DNA of 64,000 nucleotides from contig CM075937.1 of NCBI GenBank assembly GCA_038030265.1, positions 31,228,198 to 31,292,197 of the forward strand. The letters are read 5' to 3'. The position numbers and the translations under genes were made by a program. The notes under the pieces are model-generated. The model was not told the DNA's origin, made no database searches, and saw only the letters and a program-made list of their open reading frames with translations. The first letter of the stretch is position 1. Each line of letters starts with the position of its first letter. The DNA is from Corythucha ciliata (taxonomy: Eukaryota > Arthropoda > Insecta > Hemiptera > Tingidae). Positions 58,101-64,000 of the stretch are shown here, piece by piece.

Positions 58101-61100
58101 CTGGGTTTTTGTGCGTCCGAATGTGACGAATCAAGATCAATTTTGATCTTTTGACGCTCAGCGCCGCGCTTTAGTCGCGGGCCAAGTTACCTCCTTCTTT
58201 CCTCGCACGAAATGGAAGGCATCGCGGTGCCGTAACCTCTCATGTCACAGTTGCGGCCCTTGTCGGATAAGGTGGATACGATCATATTATTTTATGAGAT
58301 TTGATTTACTATGAAGCAATGATGATTTTTATTGTGTCCGTGTTTCAAATGAGATCACCGTGATTACTCAAACAATAGCATCTGAGCTTCATACTTAATT
58401 TTAAATATAATTTGTTTATACAAAATTTATAGTCGGAGCGTTATGTTTCAAGTGAACTTTCTCCTCTTTTCCAGATCTATCCAGAAGGTGTACGTCACAT
58501 TCGTGCTGACAAGCGTCGTCAGGACTGGAAAGTCTCCGGGAAGAACCACATTGTCAAATGTGCAGTCAACCAACGTCAGGTGGTTATCGCTCTCACCAAT
58601 GGGGAATTGATTTACTTCGAACTGGACACGGTAATTAAATTCACTTATGTCGCCTGGTTTCGTGAACACAGTTTTTAACGTGATGATTTATTCAAAATGC
58701 ACTAATTCCGATTCATTCGTTGACGACAAAAGAACGGCCAACTGACTTATCTCTTCTCTTAACAAGAACCTATAGTTTATTTAGCTTTGTCAATTTCGTA
58801 TTCATTAGACTGACGATATTTATTTTTGTTCCAGTCAGGACAACTCAAAGAGTATAATCAGAGGAAAGACATGAGAGCCGAAGTTGTTTGCATGGCGTTG
58901 GGAAGTGCGCCTTCCGGTGAGCAAATGTCGCGATTTGTAGCCGTTGGGCTGGCTGACAACACTGTGCGAATCATCTCGTTGGATGCGATGGTAATTTTTT
59001 GTTTACAGTAAAAGTAGAATTGGGCCTCGTATCTCTTTGTTCATCCGCCTTGGAAGAAACTGATTCTTCTATCAGGTCCGCTTGTAAAGAGTAAATTGAT
59101 TATTGAAATCAACCCGTTTCAAGTATTTCTTATAAAGTATTGTCTGGGTTGGCTTTGAACATTTAATTGTGTTGAAAAATTGAATTTATTTTAGTAGACA
59201 AAATTGGTACCTTCCAGCACACAAGAGCCTTGCTTTAATGCCAGACCTGATTGACTTTTGTCATGACAGGTTCTGGTGATGATAGTATAGGCAGTGCATA
59301 TTCAATGGAAGGAAATTAATTCTGTCGAGGGCATAGCGCTGCCGTAGGACCTCTTTCTCAATGTCCCGTTGCGGTATTTGTCCGGGCCCTTGACAAATAA
59401 TTGTTCCTTTCTTTGCGTCAACTAATGCGAAATTGTCTTTTACAGAACTGCCTGTCCGAGCTTGCCCTACAGGCCGTCCCGCAGCCGCTTGAGTCGCTCT
59501 GTATCGTTGAAATGGGTGGTGGCGAGGGTTCACGAGCGACCCTGTTCCTCAACATCGGCCTTAATAATGGCGTTCTCCTTCGAACCGTTCTCGACCCCGT
59601 TACCGGTAATTTGGCCGACACTCGTTCTCGCTACTTGGGTACTCGCCCGGTCAAATTGTTTACCATTAAAATCCAAGGATCTCAAGCGGTGAGTCTTTAA
59701 GAGTTATTTATAGTCTTAAGAGCACAATTAAGCCAGCGTGGGTTACTTTTCAATACACTCCACAGCTTGGATAAATTGTGCTAAATTCAACTCATTCCTC
59801 TTGTCGCCTCCGATTCATAATTTCAATAGTTATACTGGAGTGAACCAAGCTAGGAAACACGTTGTTTCGAGAATATGTATTTGCACTACGTATCTACTGC
59901 TTCGAGTTTTCTTGTTCTCGTTAGCAGTTCGCTTTTAATAGTGCCAAATTGAAATTCAGGCCGGATCCATCGTTGGGGAGACCATATTTTTATATCCATA
60001 GCTCTCCCCTGGTTGTTGTTCGGTCACAATGACACTGTGATGGCCAAGACGAATCAGTGTCCGTAACAATGTACGTGGTCTATTTTTTCCTTCGACTGGG
60101 AGGGTGTATTCAGCCAACAAACTCCCTCTTCTTCTCTTGAACAATTTCCAGTTTTCACTTTTTTAATGGGATCACTTGCGGCTCTAGTCCCAAGCCCTTC
60201 TTAACAAGACAAAAGCTGCGGGTGCTACCATCCGCTTGTTGTTTGACTTAGAGCTATTCTAGTCAAGACTGGAAATTGTTAAAAAGAAGAAGGAGTTCGT
60301 TTGCTCAGTACCTATTCGTAAATTAGTGGACTTGAAACTCGCGTAGTGGGCTAAAGCGCCCCGTACACTGTCAGTTTAACTGAAGGCAATTGTGAGGCCG
60401 TCGATCGGGGTTACCCACACATTTTCAGTTAATCTGAAGGCCATGGACTGCAGTCCACCTGCATTCCGTGAAAACTGAAGGTGTGTGGCCGTAGGACCGG
60501 CTAGGATCGGACGTGAGATCGTTGACTGACAGTGTATGATACCCGTCGATTCTGGCCGGACGGTCGCCTCTTGAGGCGACGGCCTGCAGGCAATCGCATA
60601 GTGTATGGGGCGCTTAACAGACAAATACAACTTTAATCTTGAGGCCGGGGTTTCACATGTGATTTCTCGATGTCTCTTCTATACTTTTGCCGTATTTCTC
60701 CGTCAATCCAATCACCTCAATTCCAGGGAATTCTACAGACGCTTTAGATCTTAGTTTTTCAAATTTCATCCCAGAAATAGCTGTAAAACACCTTTGTACT
60801 GTAACCTTGAAAATGCATGCTCTTCCGTCGCCTTATTTTCGAAAGTTGAACTTATCGCTCATTTAGAATTTATTGGAGATTGAAATGAGACTCTTAGGGC
60901 CGTATTCAGAAACCAACCTTAACCTTTACGTCTCCTTTAAGCGCTTCAAAACAGATGACACATTTTAATAAACCATCACATTTTTCAACTCCTTTAGTTA
61001 AGGCTTTGTAAAGGAGGGTTTCTGAATACGGCCCTTAAAGTATGGAATTGGCGCGTAAATAAGGGTATAATTTTTGTACGAAAGTATTGGTGGGGCTGGC

Positions 61101-63275
61101 TGGAGGGGGGTCGAGAAATCACATGTGAAGTGTGGCCAGCGTACAAACTGGCGCGTTCTATAATGAAGTATGACTTTACTCGAATGATTGCATGTACTTT
61201 CTGGAGTCATGAGCGCTGATAGTTTGGTAAACTAGCTTTTCGACAGTGGCGTTCTCGTTTCATTTGACGATTTCATTTCATTTGTTTTCCAGGTTCTCGC
61301 CATGTCGAGTAGAACATGGCTTAGCTACAGCTATCAGAATCGATTCCATTTGACACCTCTCTCCTATGACTCACTTGAGTACGCCACTGGTTTCGCGTCC
61401 GAGCAGTGTCCCGAGGGTATCGTCGCCATTTCCACTAACACACTGAGGATTCTGGCTCTTGAAAAACTCGGCGCCGTCTTCAATCAGGTCTCATTTCCGT
61501 TGGAGTACACGCCGAGGAAATTCGTCGTTCATCCGGAGTCGACGAATTTGATAATCATAGAAACTGATTACAACTCGTATACTTTGGACACGAAGAAGCA
61601 GCGGCGAACAGATATTGCAAGGGTAAGTTGAGAAAGAGTTTTTTTTTTTTTTTTTCATCAAACACATCGAGGAGAGACCCTTCCAACATGTCACGTCATG
61701 TTTAGATATTTTAACGTTACGTTAAATGGCGTTATTTCATCGTAACGTGTTTCAGATTGAATCAAATTAAAAAAGCCTAAACACCCTTCCACACAGTTTT
61801 TAGCCTTCAAAAGAGGAATCCTAAAACGAAAGTTGCCACGTTCGTTTTTTTGCCTAGTTTTCCTGGAGAGTCCCTTATTTTACATGATGATAATCACAGA
61901 CCTGTTCTGATGTTTTTGAAGAAAACGTTTATTACTATCTGATCGCCAATTCAAATACTTCCCATTATTGTGCCCTAGAAGGCGAAAACGTTTTCACTAT
62001 TCTTATTTTGTGTTCCAGGAAATGGAGAAGGCTGCTGATAAGAGTGAAGCTGAACTTGCGAAGAAAATGGCTGAAGAGTTTTTGAACGAAGACCTTCCTG
62101 AGAGTACCTACGGAGCTCCAAAAGCCGGCCCTGGAATGTGGGCTTCATTGATTCGCATCGTCGATCCCACCAACGGTCAAACTCATTCTGTCGTTCGTCT
62201 CGAACAGAATGAGGCGGCCTTAAGTTTGGCCCTTGTCCGTTTCTCCCATGCTGCCGATCGCGACATGTATCTCGTTGTGGGCGTTGCTAAGGATTATCAG
62301 TTGAATCCTAGACATGTCTCGTGCGGCTATATTTACACTTATAAGTGAGTGACTCGATTTTGCTGAATTGTTGCCACCTACTTACATAATTCATTTCATT
62401 TCCTCAGGGTGATAGAAAACGGCACTCATCTTTCGTTTGTTCACAAAACTCTAGTCGACGAGGTTCCGACGGCAGTGGCTCCGTTCCACGGTCGTGTCCT
62501 CGTTGGAGTGGGCCGTCTTCTTCGGTTATACGACCTTGGCAAAAAGAAATTGTTGAGAAAGTGCGAGAATAAGCACATTCCAAATATGATCGTTCGAATC
62601 GAAGCGATGGGACGACGGGCATTTGTCAGTGACGTTCAAGAGTCCGTTTTCATGGTAAGATACAAGGCGGCTGAGAATCAGTTGATTATTTTTGCCGACG
62701 ACACTCAGCCACGTTGGATAACGATGACGACGCTTCTCGACTACAACACCGTTGCTACGGCTGACAAGTTTGGAAACATCGCGATTATTCGACTCCCGAA
62801 TAACGTGTCCGATGACGTTGACGAGGACCCTACTGGTAATAAAGCCCTTTGGGATCGTGGTCTCTTGAATGGAGCTTCTCAAAAGGCCGACTGTCCGACC
62901 ACTTTTCACGTCGGTGAAATTGTCACGTCCCTTCAGAAGGCGACTCTCATTCCCGGTGGTTCTGAATCGCTCGTCTACACGACGCTGTCTGGAACCGTTG
63001 GAGTTCTCGTCCCATTCACAAAACACGAGGACCAGGACTTTTTTCAACACTTGGAAATGCACATGAGAAGCGAGAATCCTCCTTTGTGCGGTCGTGATCA
63101 CCTCTCGTACCGCTCCTACTACTATCCGGTCAAGAACGTCATCGACGGTGACCTTTGCGAGCAGTACACTTCGCTAGAACCAGACAAACAGAAAACGATC
63201 GCCGAAGGGTTGGAGAGGAATCCGAATGAAGTGTCGGAGAAACTCGAGGACATTAGAACTCGCTACGCGTTTTAA
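49150..63275 (+). CDS. SF3B3: Splicing factor 3B subunit 3 (SF3b130/SAP130), complete
   Basis: Twelve coding exons: 49150-49375, 54566-54909, 55092-55346, 55541-55782, 55969-56303, 56634-56785, 58475-58630, 58835-58990, 59446-59688, 61293-61622, 62019-62344 and 62408-63275 (TAA); phases agree and give 1210 residues (human about 1217). It is the triple-beta-propeller scaffold of SF3b in the U2 snRNP, holding SF3B1 and SF3B5 during branch-site recognition in the nucleus. Conserved blocks run the whole length: [45 protein letters not shown]-type segment [126 protein letters not shown] and the end [11 protein letters not shown]. Intron 1 (5.2 kb) and several others hold MITEs. Confidence 0.97.
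50903..51050. mobile_element. TAA-flanked MITE (family M1), SF3B3 intron 1
   Basis: Reverse-oriented relative of 40186-40320: GGTGGATTTCCACCAC at the left, GTTAACTC and TTATGTAAACAAGG inside, and CAGTGGTGAAACCCAC at the right. Flanked by TAA at 50900-50902 and 51051-51053. Confidence 0.75.
51054..51174. mobile_element. MITE abutting the previous one
   Basis: A 121-bp element with ends GTCCTACGTGAGCGG and the complement of CCGCTTCACGTAGGAC, flanked by TAA at 51051-51053 (shared with the M1 copy) and 51175-51177. Confidence 0.75.
51325..51650. mobile_element. Long foldback repeat in SF3B3 intron 1
   Basis: The left arm (about 51325-51440: TATGAATACGGGCCTTAGC, then GGTGCATCCTGGTGAGTGTA, then ACGAGAGAGTAAATCT) is inverted in the right arm (about 51535-51650). 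The loop is rich in GAGAGTT-type words. The right arm runs into the MITE that starts at 51637. Confidence 0.8.
51637..51777. mobile_element. TAA-flanked MITE in SF3B3 intron 1
   Basis: A 141-bp element with ends GGCCCGTATTCATAGTCGTC and the complement of GACGACTATGAATATGGCCC, flanked by TAA at 51634-51636 and 51778-51780. Confidence 0.85.
51778..53519. other. SF3B3 intron 1, mostly unassigned
   Basis: A short R2-like stretch lies at about 52370-52510 (AACCCACGAAATCTGC type words). The end of a CCTGTATA element (ACGGATCCACCCTGTATAC) lies at about 53152-53172. Nothing else recognised. Confidence 0.4.
53520..53687. mobile_element. CpG-rich MITE with TTA target duplication
   Basis: AAAGACGCCGACGCGCG near the left end is inverted as CGCGCGTCGGCGTCTTT near the right; outer ends AGGCC and GGCCT are flanked by TTA at 53517-53519 and 53688-53690. 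About 168 bp in SF3B3 intron 1. Confidence 0.65.
57365..57833 (+). repeat. Direct duplication in SF3B3 intron 6, period ~288 bp
   Basis: Two copies (about 57365-57546 and 57648-57833) share GCATTCAGTAA, TCAAGTCGATG, TTTCGTTCGGTCAGT, GGGTTCTCATATT, GCTCTGTATGACGCT and GAACCCGACAGT, with moderate divergence. Non-coding. Confidence 0.75.
60355..60614. mobile_element. TAA-flanked MITE in SF3B3 intron 9
   Basis: A 260-bp element with ends AGCGCCCCGTACACTGTC and the complement of GCATAGTGTATGGGGCGCT, flanked by TAA at 60352-60354 and 60615-60617. It contains further internal inverted words (GCCTCTTGAGGCGACGG). Confidence 0.85.
60897..61034. mobile_element. TTA-flanked MITE in SF3B3 intron 9
   Basis: A 138-bp element with ends GGGCCGTATTCAGAAACC and the complement of GGTTTCTGAATACGGCCC, flanked by TTA at 60894-60896 and 61035-61037. 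Confidence 0.85.
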
Positions 63276-64000
63276 ATCACACTTTTTTGTATTTAAATTA
63301 TTTTACTATTTTTTTTAGATTTAAGATTACATGATTTTTTCCCAACAATCGAGTGTTTTCTGCCTTACCTCCAATGATAACTGTCTCAATTTTACAATCA
63401 TCATAACCTGCTGTTTTTTGGGCATAGGCGTAGCGAGGTGAGCTGAGCTTGCAGCGGTCCATCTTTCTTCTCTTGTTGACAGCTATTTTACGTTAATTTT
63501 TTTCAAGTTGGAAGTGAAAATTCAATGAGATTGTATTCTGCCAGTTAGTCCAGGAAGCAGGTAGTTCTGGGAGGAAAAAACTCCAGGACTAAGTTTTATG
63601 ACTGATGGTAATATTTTCAGATGTGCTTAATCCCAATTTCAACTTTGCCCAACAACGTTACGACCCCGGCAACATGACGAAATTTGATTGAACTTTTAAA
63701 ATTCGTGTTTTTTTCTGGTCTTTTGCCATTCTACGCGTAATATACAGGGTGTTTCAGGACGAATGCCGTATATTTTAATATGTTGTAGTACTAAGTAATT
63801 GCGACCAAAATCACCTTATTGACATAGAGTCGCAAATGATTTCTCTTGAAGTTACAGGCATATTTGTGTGTTTTTAGCCATTCGCTGTTTTTCCTCTAAA
63901 AAGACCTTACACCGACTAAATCTTTTTTTGTACCCTTAAACTGCCGACGTTTTTGAAAAAACCCACACAATTTTACTTTAAAAAAATTTTGATCAAGATC
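63276..64000. other. SF3B3 3' flank and start of a TATACAGGGTG element
   Basis: No AATAAA is obvious in the first 100 bp after the SF3B3 stop. At 63741 TATACAGGGTGTTTCAGG begins a repeat of the same end type as 27353, but its body differs. The sequence runs off the window. No gene recognised. Confidence 0.45.

Noticed and set aside
62526..63101. Long minus-strand open frame of 191 codons
   Set aside because: Exact shadow of the last SF3B3 exon, whose plus-strand product is highly conserved to its C-terminus.

Overview
The window is nuclear DNA from an intron-rich, AT-leaning, repeat-laden invertebrate, most likely an arthropod. The evidence is a CYP3-clan-like P450, a ribonuclease kappa whose N-terminus looks arthropod-like, canonical GT/AG introns, and fossils of Ty3/gypsy, Tc1/mariner, LINE, Penelope-like and PIF/Harbinger-like transposons. 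I see no prokaryotic, viral or organellar genome.

Layout. 1-8.8 kb is a nested transposon graveyard: the 3' end of a gypsy element, then a large inverted repeat with 1.28-kb arms that encloses a Tc1 copy, a gag remnant and a palindromic hammerhead-ribozyme element, then a decayed LINE. 9.1-11.1 kb (-) is a complete four-exon cytochrome P450. 12.5-15.3 kb (+) is a conserved but unrecognised gene, with its 5' exon(s) not found. 17.2-17.5 kb (-) is RNASEK. 18-25 kb is dominated by very degenerate ~30-bp tandem repeats. 25.4-26.7 kb (+) is GRHPR without its first exon. 27.4-28.8 kb is a palindromic element. 29.4-30.4 kb (-) is GNB1L, complete in two exons. 31.3-48.5 kb (-) is an SLC38A10-like amino-acid transporter of 11 exons, whose 10.6-kb first intron is a repeat sink. 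48.7-49.0 kb (-) is a possible small gene head-to-head with SF3B3, the spliceosomal U2 snRNP subunit gene, which runs to 63.3 kb (+) in 12 coding exons and is complete.

The recognisable host genes are ordinary housekeeping or metabolic genes: splicing, TELO2/TTI-type chaperoning, amino-acid transport, glyoxylate detoxification, V-ATPase/RNA turnover and xenobiotic oxidation. They do not form a functional cluster. The unusual content lies between and inside them: hammerhead ribozyme motifs in two or three repeat families, one of them a perfect foldback flanked by a 12-bp target duplication; a swarm of Harbinger-type MITEs with TAA/TTA target duplications; two families of degenerate ~30-bp minisatellites; and a dispersed motif centred on CCGGCAGCTGG. 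Exon boundaries were fixed by hand from reading-frame continuity across GT/AG sites; alignments named are from memory of the families.
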